NCBI GenBank assembly: GCA_938023075.1
Contig: CALHDG010000011.1
Span: forward strand, 1 to 35,085
DNA from: an uncultured Chitinophagales bacterium
GTDB lineage: Bacteria; Bacteroidota; Bacteroidia; Chitinophagales; JAHDHT01
Length of the DNA: 35,085 bases
Reading direction: 5' to 3'
Shown here: one piece after another, positions 1 through 7,664 of the stretch
Layout of the letters: each line of letters opens with the position of its first letter
Numbering within the stretch: the stretch's first letter is position 1
Notes under the pieces: model-generated
The model's database searches: none
The model's input: only the letters and a program-made list of their open reading frames with translations
Told to the model about the DNA's origin: nothing
Translations under genes and position numbers: made by a program

Positions 1-1
1 A

Positions 2-88
2 AATTACGAAGAAATTTTACTCTGGTGTGAAAGCCATCTTCAAAACAAGCCTATTAAAGCTGTTTTTGAAAGCGAACATGCAATTTAA
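2..88 (+). CDS. C-terminal 28 codons of an unidentified protein (5' truncated)
   Basis: An open frame enters from the window edge and ends at TAA 86-88. The visible end reads NYEEILLWCESHLQ followed by NKPIKAVFESEHAI. The other two plus frames contain stops here. The tail is mixed charged and hydrophobic with no motif I recognise, so no function can be assigned. The next gene is convergent (minus strand, ending at 116), leaving a 27-base gap. Confidence 0.5.
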   Translation, partial: NYEEILLWCESHLQNKPIKAVFESEHAI

Positions 89-115
89 TTAATACCAAAG
101 TAAACAATCAATTAG

Positions 116-676
116 TTATTCCCCCGGCAAACGCACCAAAGCTCTGATATTCCAATTGATATCTGCGCCGGTTCTATCATTAAAAGGCACCCATTCATTG
201 TCGCTTGCATCATAGTGCCAATTACTGTTTAAACTTTCTTCTGGTCCGCTATCGCAACCTAATACTCGTGCATTGTCTTGTTGTTCATATCGTAAAGTTA
301 TCCATAAATCCGTACCATCTAAGGCAACAGGAGTTTCTAAGGTATGGGTCATCCAATCTTTACTGGTAATTTCGGTTAAAATAGATTTACTATACACTAA
401 CTCGTTGTCGGTTCTATCATTTAGGTATACTCTAAGTAAAGCGGTTGTTGGTATTTCTTCAATAAACAACTCCACGGCATATAACTCATTGCCGGCATCA
501 TTGCCTTCAAAATCAGCGGGGAACATGGCGCCTGATTCGTAAACAGAAGCGGGCAACTGAGGAGCCGTGTTATTCGCGCCATCATATTGTAAGGTAAAAT
601 CTGCGCCATCATCTTTACAATCGGCAAAAAGTAACCCAATTAAAACTAAACTTGTAATTGATTTTAAGTATTTCAT
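116..676 (-). CDS. Small predicted surface lipoprotein, function unknown
   Basis: A 186-residue protein with an N-terminal signal peptide (K2, K5, hydrophobic core about residues 6-18) ending in L-L-F-A-D-C20. Asp just before the lipid Cys is unusual for a lipobox, where Gly, Ala or Ser is typical. The residues after it, K21-D22-D23, match the K-(D/E)2 lipoprotein export signal described for Bacteroidota surface lipoproteins, which supports lipidation and surface display. The remainder is acidic and beta-rich in appearance (e.g. TDLWITLRYEQQ). I do not recognise a named domain. It follows metF on the same strand 86 bases downstream and could be co-transcribed, but no functional link is evident. 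Confidence 0.75.
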   Translation of the reverse strand: MKYLKSITSLVLIGLLFADCKDDGADFTLQYDGANNTAPQLPASVYESGAMFPADFEGNDAGNELYAVELFIEEIPTTALLRVYLNDRTDNELVYSKSILTEITSKDWMTHTLETPVALDGTDLWITLRYEQQDNARVLGCDSGPEESLNSNWHYDASDNEWVPFNDRTGADINWNIRALVRLPGE

Positions 677-762
677 CTTTTTAATATTTGTAATTAGTAT
701 TGATATTTGACTTAATTTGGAATCAGTCGTTTAAAGCATTGTGGTAAAATAAAAAAAATCAC

Positions 763-1716
763 TTAAAACAATTCGCGTACTATTTTAAGCATATAATCAA
801 TTTTACCCATGGTATAATAATGTACACAGGGTGCGCCTATTTTAATTAATTCTTTTGATTGTTCAATACACCAAGCTGTGCCCACTTCTCTTACTGCGGC
901 GTCATCTTTACAAGCTTCAATTTCTTTAATTAAATCATCGGGTATATCTACACTAAACATACGCGGTATACTTTTTATTTGATATTTTTTAGTAATAGGC
1001 TTAATACCCGGTATAATGGGTACATCAATACCATTAGCCCGGCATTTAGCTACAAAGTTTTTGTACTTTTCATTATCAAAAAACATTTGTGTAACTATAT
1101 AATCTGCTCCGGCATCAATTTTTTCTTTTAAGTAACGCATATCAGTTGCCATATTAGGTGCTTCAAAATGTTTTTCAGGGTATCCGGCAACGCCTATTTC
1201 AAAGTCGGTTTTAAATGAATTTTGCAATTCTTTTGCCAGGTATTTACCATTATTCATATTATTAACCTGCTTTACTAAATCAACTGCATAAGCGTGTCCG
1301 TTAACTTCCGGTTTAAACGATTTTTCATCTTTAGCAGGGTCGCCCCGCAAGGCTAAAATATTGTTAACTCCTAAATAATATAAATCAATTAACGCATCTT
1401 CTGTAGCATCTTTGGTAAAGCCTCCGCAAATTAAATGGGGTACCGCATCTATTTTATATTTAAATTGAATAGCCGCACAAATACCAACGGTGCCAGGTCT
1501 TTTTCTAATATAAACCTTATTATAAATGCCTGGCTGCACTTCTTTAAAAACATAGTCGTAGCGGTGATAGGTAACATTAATAAAGGGTGGTTTAAATTCC
1601 ATTAAGGGGTCTAATACATCATACACCCCTTTAACCCCTTTGCCTTTTAAAGGAGGCAAAATTTCAAATGAAGCTACTGTATTTTTATTATTTTTTAAAT
1701 GTTCGGTTACTTTCAA
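763..1716 (-). CDS. metF: Methylenetetrahydrofolate reductase MetF
   Basis: This enzyme reduces 5,10-methylenetetrahydrofolate to 5-methyltetrahydrofolate with FAD and NAD(P)H, supplying the methyl group for methionine synthesis. The 317-residue length and single-domain TIM-barrel sequence fit bacterial MetF. SFEILPPLKG (residues 16-25) is the usual N-terminal Glu motif. ALRGDPAKDE, GVAGYPEKH and TQMFFDN are family landmarks, and PIIPGIKPI is conserved near the C-terminus. The only start consistent with homologues is TTG at 1716: an in-frame TAA lies four codons upstream and the next in-frame Met is about 38 residues in. A -7-like TACCTTTG lies 18 bases before the start codon. Function is confident; the TTG start is inferred from the frame and family N-terminus. 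Confidence 0.96.
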   Translation of the reverse strand: MKVTEHLKNNKNTVASFEILPPLKGKGVKGVYDVLDPLMEFKPPFINVTYHRYDYVFKEVQPGIYNKVYIRKRPGTVGICAAIQFKYKIDAVPHLICGGFTKDATEDALIDLYYLGVNNILALRGDPAKDEKSFKPEVNGHAYAVDLVKQVNNMNNGKYLAKELQNSFKTDFEIGVAGYPEKHFEAPNMATDMRYLKEKIDAGADYIVTQMFFDNEKYKNFVAKCRANGIDVPIIPGIKPITKKYQIKSIPRMFSVDIPDDLIKEIEACKDDAAVREVGTAWCIEQSKELIKIGAPCVHYYTMGKIDYMLKIVRELF

Positions 1717-1734
1717 TCTAATATTTTAAGTTTG

Positions 1735-1742
1735 CAAAGGTA
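1735..1742 (-). promoter_or_regulatory. Putative -7 promoter element for metF
   Basis: On the minus strand this reads TACCTTTG, matching the Bacteroidota primary-sigma -7 consensus TAnnTTTG, followed by C. It sits 18 bases before the TTG start of metF. I do not see a clear TTTG -33 element at the expected 19-20 base spacing, so the call rests on the -7 match and position only. Confidence 0.45.
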
Positions 1743-1944
1743 CGGGCTTCCATTTAAAGCTGTGCATAAGTTTCACTAAAATTTTATGCAGTTAATATGT
1801 CAATTTGTTTGAAAACTTGCACCTAAACTTTCAAAAATTAATTGAGTGTAAAGCAACCTTTTTAAGCCTTTTGCGTAACCTCATTTAATAAATTGAAGCA
1901 ATACACTTAAAGCCCATTTTTCTCCAACTCCAATAACTATAGCG

Positions 1945-4722
1945 ATGCACAAATATTACACATTTATATTTATATTTATATCAACTATATTATTTTCGCA
2001 AGACTACCCTTATCCTCAGCAACCTCTAAATCTATCTACCGTAAGTTCAGATAGTTTATCATTTAGCTGGAAAGGAGCGACTAATTTTACCAGTTATACA
2101 CTTGAGATTTACGATTGCAATTATTATCCAGGTGCTAATTTCAATTCCATTAATTTACAAGATTTTGTATTGTCTTTTGATAGCAGAGTTTCGCAAGGTG
2201 AAGAAGTGTCGGGTTTTACACACCACGAAAAAAGACCGGGCACTTTTGTAGGCGTTGAAGACAGTGGTACAGATTTACTTTTTCATACATTTGACTTTAA
2301 TGCAAATTCAACTTATCCGGTTTCTAATTTTCAAGGGAGCGATTTTGAAGGAGTCACTTATTTACATAACGACTATTTTGCTATTATGGAAGAACGTTTT
2401 GGTTATGTGCATTTTATAAAGTTAATCTACAATAACAACACTTTAACTAATGTTACTTTAGAAAATACTTTGATTTTAAGTGATCCACTAATTTCAGGGC
2501 AAAATGATGGTTTTGAAGGGGTAACGTACAATCCGGTAAGTGGTAAAATGTATGCTAGTAAAGAATACAATCCGGTAACCTTATTTGAATTTGATGCACC
2601 AACTGCTCCTAATTTTTCTGGCACCCTAACGGCAAGTCAACCTTTTGATATTAACCAAGTAAACTGGACTCCCCAAGATGCTTCTGGCTTGTATCATTTC
2701 GGATTAAACAAAGCCATGTCTGCAACAAAAACTGGAGAACATCTCTTAATTTTAAGTAAAAACTCGAAAGCCATTTACGAAACAGATTTAAATGGCAACT
2801 TAATTAGTCAGTTAAATTTTGATATAAGTGGCATATTAGGCTCTATAGTGGGCGGTGAATTTAAAGCAGAAGGCATCACCTTTCACGATGGGATAATTTG
2901 GATTGCCGAAGACAATGATGGTTTATACATCGGCTTTCAAAATTTTAATCATGAAGATCCTGTAGCGATTACCAATAACCTAGTACATACGCAAAGCGGC
3001 ATTAACACAACCGGTATAAGTATACCCGCTTGTTTGTTAGAGGCGCAAACCGAATATTGCTGGAAAATTACCGCGCAAACATCAAGTGGGCAAAGTATTG
3101 AAAGTGAATACTATAGCTTTACCACAGGCAATTTAAATCAAGGTGCTGCTTGCAATGATAATAACCTCTGCACCACTAATGATGTATTTGATGATAATTG
3201 CAATTGTGCCGGCACGCCCGTTGCCGATACTGATAATGACGGAACTTGTGATGCTGCCGACCAATGCCCCAACCTAAATAATAATTTAATAGGTACCGCT
3301 TGCGATGATGGCGATTCTAGCACCATAAACGATGTATATACAAACGCTTGTAATTGTAGTGGAACGCTTCCAATAAACAACATTTGTATAGCTATAAATA
3401 ATGGAAATGACGATGTAGAAGAATATGGTAGCAATGGAACCATGTATTTTAACAGTACCGATTTAGAGTTTGTGTATGATGGCAATAATAGAGGCAACCA
3501 AACCATTGGGCTTCGATTTAATAATGTACCCGTTCTTCAAGGAGTTGACATTTATGATGCCTATGTTCAGTTTACTACTGATGAAACCAATACAGCATCT
3601 ACCAGCCTAACCATAAAAGGAGAAGACACCGACCATTCAGATGCTTTTACGGCTGTAGATCAAAATTTATCATCCCGTGCAAAAACAAGTGCTTTGGCAA
3701 ATTGGAATCCACCTAATTGGACGCAAGTTGGCCAATCCGGTATGGCTCAACGAACTCCGGACATTTCTAATATTATTCAGGAAATTGTTAACCGGCAAGG
3801 ATACAGTGCCGGCAATTCAATAACTTTAATCATTAATGGAAATGGTAAACGAACAGCCGAGTCATATAACGGATCAGCAGCTCAAGCCCCACAATTATGT
3901 ATTGAATACAGTACCATAGTTGCTTGCCCGGCACAAGGTACTGCTTGTAACGACGGAAAGAGCTGCACCACCAATGACATTATGATAGACAACAATTGTA
4001 CCTGTGAGGGAACTCCGGTAGCCATTTGTAATACCGATATTTGCCTGGGTGATGTTGGCATAGTTAATCCAATTAACTTATGTAACTGCATTGTAACACA
4101 ACAGCAAATAATGGGCTGCACAAATGTAAATGCATGTAACTATAATCCACAGGCAAACTGTAACGATGGTAGTTGTCAAAATGCTCCCTCTTGTAATACT
4201 AACGCTTGCGCAGGTAATATTGAAATATTAGATCCAAGTAATCCATGCAATTGCATCGTAATACAAACTCAAGTAAATGGCTGTACCGATGCAAATGCTT
4301 GCAATTATAATCCTCAAGCAAACTGTAACGATGGCTCCTGTCAAAGTGCTCCTATGTGCAATACCAATTTTTGCATAGGTGATGTTGAAATAATAGATCC
4401 TAATAATCCTTGCAATTGTATGGTAAGTGAAGCTCAGGTTAATGGTTGTATTGAAGTGAATGCATGCAACTACACACCATCTGCAAATTGTAATGATAAT
4501 TCGTGCACCTACGCACCATCGTTTGTATTAACTCATCAAAATCCAACTATTATTTCTGGTGGAACTTACCAAGCACAACACACTATTTTATCTAATATTA
4601 ATTTTACCGATGTCGCAACAGTTAACTATTTTGCAGAACAACGCATTGAATTGCAAAACGACTTTTCGGTTCCTGCCAATAAAATGTTTTCAGCAGTTAT
4701 ACAACCGGTGGTTTGTGAATAG
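1945..4722 (+). CDS. Secreted multidomain protein: FN3 split by SdiA-regulated-type beta-propeller, Cys repeats, coathanger C-terminus
   Basis: A 925-residue exported protein with a signal peptide at about residues 1-19 (ends LFSQ). Residues about 20-60 look like the first half of an FN3 domain (LSFSWKGATNFTSYTLEI). About 65-335 is a propeller-like region with repeated motifs FEGVTY, DASGLYHF and AEGITF, as in SdiA-regulated/phytase-like propellers. About 345-395 looks like the second half of FN3 (TEYCWKITA, YYSFTT). Then come Cys/Asp-rich CNDNN..CTTND repeats with a TDNDGTCDAADQCP thrombospondin-3-like stretch. About 485-655 is a DVEEYGSNG...LCIEY module that I recognise only as common in secreted Bacteroidota proteins. 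Three GCT(D/N)..ACNYNP Cys repeats follow. The last 55 residues (GGTYQAQHTI, RIELQNDFSVP) resemble the 3-coathanger stack domain. Role probably extracellular or cell-surface; substrate unknown. A truncated paralogue lies at 33714. Confidence 0.85.
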   Translation: MHKYYTFIFIFISTILFSQDYPYPQQPLNLSTVSSDSLSFSWKGATNFTSYTLEIYDCNYYPGANFNSINLQDFVLSFDSRVSQGEEVSGFTHHEKRPGTFVGVEDSGTDLLFHTFDFNANSTYPVSNFQGSDFEGVTYLHNDYFAIMEERFGYVHFIKLIYNNNTLTNVTLENTLILSDPLISGQNDGFEGVTYNPVSGKMYASKEYNPVTLFEFDAPTAPNFSGTLTASQPFDINQVNWTPQDASGLYHFGLNKAMSATKTGEHLLILSKNSKAIYETDLNGNLISQLNFDISGILGSIVGGEFKAEGITFHDGIIWIAEDNDGLYIGFQNFNHEDPVAITNNLVHTQSGINTTGISIPACLLEAQTEYCWKITAQTSSGQSIESEYYSFTTGNLNQGAACNDNNLCTTNDVFDDNCNCAGTPVADTDNDGTCDAADQCPNLNNNLIGTACDDGDSSTINDVYTNACNCSGTLPINNICIAINNGNDDVEEYGSNGTMYFNSTDLEFVYDGNNRGNQTIGLRFNNVPVLQGVDIYDAYVQFTTDETNTASTSLTIKGEDTDHSDAFTAVDQNLSSRAKTSALANWNPPNWTQVGQSGMAQRTPDISNIIQEIVNRQGYSAGNSITLIINGNGKRTAESYNGSAAQAPQLCIEYSTIVACPAQGTACNDGKSCTTNDIMIDNNCTCEGTPVAICNTDICLGDVGIVNPINLCNCIVTQQQIMGCTNVNACNYNPQANCNDGSCQNAPSCNTNACAGNIEILDPSNPCNCIVIQTQVNGCTDANACNYNPQANCNDGSCQSAPMCNTNFCIGDVEIIDPNNPCNCMVSEAQVNGCIEVNACNYTPSANCNDNSCTYAPSFVLTHQNPTIISGGTYQAQHTILSNINFTDVATVNYFAEQRIELQNDFSVPANKMFSAVIQPVVCE

Positions 4723-4748
4723 GGTTTATATTTAATTAGCCTAAATTT

Positions 4749-4830
4749 TTAAAGCGAAACGGCAGAAATCATTTAGAAACGCGCTACCCGCTATCCGTTC
4801 AAATGCTGCGCCAACGCACAAGGGCAAATG
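4749..4830 (-). repeat. R1 element copy A (partial)
   Basis: On the minus strand this holds the right half of the R1 repeat: TTGAACGGATAGCGGG, a spacer of about 30 bases, then the tail GTTTCGCTT and an A-run. It is closest to copy E (30681-30800), sharing the GCGCGTTTCTAAATG spacer. The left box and hairpin arm are missing or displaced. A degenerate left end (ATCGGGTCTAAAC) appears only after the R2 repeat at about 5014-5026, so R2 may have inserted into this copy. It begins 26 bases after the stop of the preceding gene. Confidence 0.75.
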
Positions 4831-4847
4831 GATATTGAATATCAGTT

Positions 4848-5026
4848 ATTTATACATTAAAAATAATTTAACATTCATTATTCGTTGATCGATATTCATT
4901 AAATGGTCAACCAAAAATATCGAATACCGAATTTTGAATGACGAATTTTTCCATACGGTAAACAACACTTAGCTGCCAAACAACCCAATGCACTTTAGTG
5001 CTGTTGGCTTGGAAATCGGGTCTAAA
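4848..5026. repeat. R2 repeat copy a
   Basis: About 180 bases closely similar to two tandem copies at 24417-24603 and 24604-24807. Shared landmarks are TAACATTCATTATTCGTT (or near variants), CGATATTC, AATATCGAATA, TTTTGAATGACGAATTTTT and AACAACACTTAGCTG. Near the end, GCACT-TT-AGTGC flanked by CCAA and TTGG forms a small palindrome around 4985-5007. There is no coding potential. Together with R1 copy A it fills most of the 519-base gap before mutL. Confidence 0.85.
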
Positions 5027-5217
5027 CTACCAACGTCATCACAATTTAAATACATGCCAAATACATAGCCATCAAATTAATATATGATAAATCTGTTTTA
5101 ACGTACTATCTTATTTTACGATAGTTAAGGAGTTTTGATTTTTAGGAAATTGAAAAAGAAACAAATCAGTTTTTATTACTAAACAACAGCTAAATATAAT
5201 TACTTCATGGGCTTTAC

Positions 5218-5225
5218 TATCTTTG
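5218..5225 (+). promoter_or_regulatory. Putative -7 promoter element for mutL
   Basis: TATCTTTG matches TAnnTTTG exactly and is followed by C, 16 bases before the mutL ATG. No TTTG is seen at the ideal -33 spacing. The position implies a very short 5' leader. Confidence 0.5.
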
Positions 5226-5241
5226 CAGCTTAAAGAAATAG

Positions 5242-7119
5242 ATGCCAGACAAAATTAAATTGCTGCCAGATAATATTGCCAACCAAATTGCTGCGGGAGA
5301 GGTGATACAACGCCCTGCATCTGTAGTGAAAGAGTTGTTAGAAAATGCAGTAGATGCCGGCAGCAGCAAAATACAGGTATTTATTAAAGAAGCCGGCAAA
5401 GTGTTGATTCAGGTAATTGACAATGGCAGTGGCATGTCGCCTACCGATTTGCGGATGAGTTTTGAACGGCACGCGACCAGCAAAATACAATCGGCAGATG
5501 ATCTCTTTAATTTAAGCACTAAAGGCTTTCGAGGAGAAGCCTTGGCTTCTATTGCCGCCATTGCCCAAGTTGAGGTAGTGACCAGTTTACATCAAGCCGA
5601 AATGGGCAGCTTAATTGCCATTGAAGGAGCTAAAGTAATGAAACAAGAAGCATGTCAAGCGGCTCCCGGCACTAAATTTTCGATAAAAAATTTGTTTTAC
5701 AATGTACCGGCAAGGCGTAATTTTTTAAAATCAAATCCAGTTGAAACGCGACATATTTTGGATGAGTTTACCCGCGTAGCGATGGCACATCCAGATATTT
5801 ATTTTTCGTTAAACAACAATGGTGCAGATACTTATATTTTACCAGCCGGCTCCTTAAAGCAACGCATAGCCGGTATTCTTGGTAAAAAGTACCAAGAAAA
5901 AATTGCACCAGTTAAAGAAGCAACTGATTTTTTAAGTATACACGGTTTTATTGGAAAACCAGAATTTTCTAAAAAACGTAGAGGCGAACAGTTCTTTTTT
6001 GTGAACGACCGGTTTATAAAAAGTGCTTATTTAAACCATGCTGTTATGGGAGCCTATCAACATTTAGTTCCAAAAGATGTCTATCCTTTTTATGCGATTT
6101 TTATTGATGTGGATCCTCAGCGGATTGATGTAAACATTCATCCAACCAAACAAGAAATTAAATTTGATGATGAAAAAGTAGTGTATACCTTTATCAATGC
6201 AGGCGTTCGGCATAGCCTGGGTTTATTTGGCAATTTACCCACTATCGATTTTGAACAAGAAGCATCTTTTAATCAGCATCCTTTATCTTCTCAAAAAAGT
6301 AATGCAGACTTAAGCAGCCAATTTGATGGCGGTCATTTTGCGAATAAAGGGATCGTTAAAGACTGGAGCCAAGCTCCTCCCAAGCAACATGCTGGTGTTG
6401 TAAAAAATTGGGAAGATTTGTATGAAATTGGAAAAGCCACCATTCCTCAATCGACACAAACACCACAAACCGTAACCGTTAAAAGTCAATTTGACCAACA
6501 GCCCGAACAAGCTGCCCATGTTGATTTGCAGTTGTTCGACTACACCGGTTTTGAACCCGTGCAATTGCATCAAAAATTTATATTAACGCAAATCCGTTCT
6601 GGTTTGATATTAATTGACCAACATGCTGCACACGTGCGTATTGTATATGAACGGCTCATTCAAAAAATGGCGGGTAACCAATCGGCTACACAACAATTAC
6701 TGTTTCCGAAAAACTTAGATTTTAATGCTGCCGATGCCCAACTGTTGCGAGATATTTTACCAGATGTGTTGGCTTTTGGTTTTGATGTAAAACCCTTTGA
6801 CGATAATAGTTTTGTAGTTAAGGGCATTCCGGCAGATTTAAAAAACAGTAATGAACAGCAGCTACTCGAAAACATTTTGGAGCAGTATAAACAAAATTTA
6901 AATCAACCCGATTTTGACAAACGTACCGGTTTGGCAAAATGCATTGCTCATCAATCTGCCATTAAAACGGGTACTCGATTAAGCAAACCTGAAATGTTAA
7001 CGATGATTGACGAGTTGTTTGCTTGTGAAGTTCCATACATCAGTCCATCGGGCAGGCTTACCTTTATTACTTTAAGTTTAGCTATGTTAGAGCAACAATT
7101 TTTAAATAAGACGAGTTGA
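5242..7119 (+). CDS. mutL: DNA mismatch repair protein MutL
   Basis: A 625-residue GHKL ATPase that couples MutS mismatch recognition to downstream excision. N-terminal motifs are textbook: IANQIAAGEVIQRPASVVKE with ELLENAVDAG (ATP-binding Glu/Asn), DNGSGM, RHATSKI and TKGFRGEALASIAAIA. A transducer domain follows (VNDRFIKS, DVNIHPTKQEIKF at about residues 250-310), then a low-complexity linker (about 345-425) and a C-terminal dimerisation domain. The C-terminal motif normally written DQHA-x2-E-x4-E reads DQHAAHVRIVYE at 459-470, with Val465 (GTG, 6634-6636) where Glu is expected. The CPHGRP-type motif reads SPSGRL (601-606). Endonuclease activity is therefore doubtful. Start ATG follows a -7-like element by 16 bases. 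Confidence 0.97.
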   Translation: MPDKIKLLPDNIANQIAAGEVIQRPASVVKELLENAVDAGSSKIQVFIKEAGKVLIQVIDNGSGMSPTDLRMSFERHATSKIQSADDLFNLSTKGFRGEALASIAAIAQVEVVTSLHQAEMGSLIAIEGAKVMKQEACQAAPGTKFSIKNLFYNVPARRNFLKSNPVETRHILDEFTRVAMAHPDIYFSLNNNGADTYILPAGSLKQRIAGILGKKYQEKIAPVKEATDFLSIHGFIGKPEFSKKRRGEQFFFVNDRFIKSAYLNHAVMGAYQHLVPKDVYPFYAIFIDVDPQRIDVNIHPTKQEIKFDDEKVVYTFINAGVRHSLGLFGNLPTIDFEQEASFNQHPLSSQKSNADLSSQFDGGHFANKGIVKDWSQAPPKQHAGVVKNWEDLYEIGKATIPQSTQTPQTVTVKSQFDQQPEQAAHVDLQLFDYTGFEPVQLHQKFILTQIRSGLILIDQHAAHVRIVYERLIQKMAGNQSATQQLLFPKNLDFNAADAQLLRDILPDVLAFGFDVKPFDDNSFVVKGIPADLKNSNEQQLLENILEQYKQNLNQPDFDKRTGLAKCIAHQSAIKTGTRLSKPEMLTMIDELFACEVPYISPSGRLTFITLSLAMLEQQFLNKTS

Positions 7120-7257
7120 TAGGATGCTATAGGCTATGTTATATTTATATAAACACCTAATTTAGTAATGTTAATTGTTTCTCCATCAGTTTTTTAACTT
7201 TCAAAGGGTTAATTTTTTTTCCTTTTTCATTATATGAAACAATGTGAGTACTGGTGC

Positions 7258-7288
7258 TTTGTTAATTTAACAGCTAAGCATATATTTG
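7258..7288 (+). promoter_or_regulatory. Strong Bacteroidota-type promoter for the 7482-8570 unit
   Basis: TTTG at 7258-7261 is followed after exactly 19 bases by TATATTTG at 7281-7288, the consensus -33/-7 arrangement for Bacteroidota. A second overlapping -7 candidate, TATTTTTG, is at 7290-7297. The next gene starts at 7482, so the transcript would carry a leader of about 185-190 nt. The 362-base gap 7120-7481 contains no other gene I can support. The leader holds only tiny ORFs (e.g. 23 codons from 7355) with no recognisable content. Confidence 0.65.
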
Positions 7289-7481
7289 CTATTTTTGCAT
7301 GTAAAAACTTGCTTTTCAAAAATTTTATTTTGAGGCACTTTTATTTATGAAATTATGTTTATATTGTTGAGGAGTATTGCGTTTTTCAAGTCAATAAAAT
7401 TTCAATTAAAAACATTTAATAAATAAAAGCGTAATTAACAGTACACTACCTAAATATTAATTGGATTAAATAATAAAAGCA

Positions 7482-7664
7482 ATGTCTAACCAAAAATCAA
7501 AAAAGTCACATACAAAGGAATTTAACAAAATAGCTAAATCTTCAAAATTTAGTACTCCTTTACAATGGATTGAAAAAGGAGACCGCTTTAAGAAATTTAC
7601 CTTGTATACAGATTTTACACCAACAATTATAACCGATAGAACAACCTTAGTCAGAAAATTATAA
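7482..7664 (+). CDS. Small basic protein of unknown function, coupled to the SDH-type protease
   Basis: A 60-residue, lysine-rich, probably cytosolic protein with no signal peptide or membrane segment. The first 25 residues are very basic (KSKKSHTKEFNK). The middle, TPLQWIEKGDRFKKFTLYTD, looks like a folded core. I recognise no family. Its TAA (7662-7664) is directly followed by the ATG of the protease gene with no intervening base, which implies translational coupling. It may be an accessory, adaptor or substrate of the protease, which is an inference from context alone. Confidence 0.6.
   Translation: MSNQKSKKSHTKEFNKIAKSSKFSTPLQWIEKGDRFKKFTLYTDFTPTIITDRTTLVRKL

Noticed and set aside
7355-7426. 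23-codon ORF in the leader of the protease unit
   Set aside because: Its hydrophobic/basic sequence (MFILLRSIAFFKSIK) could be a leader peptide, but there is no further support.
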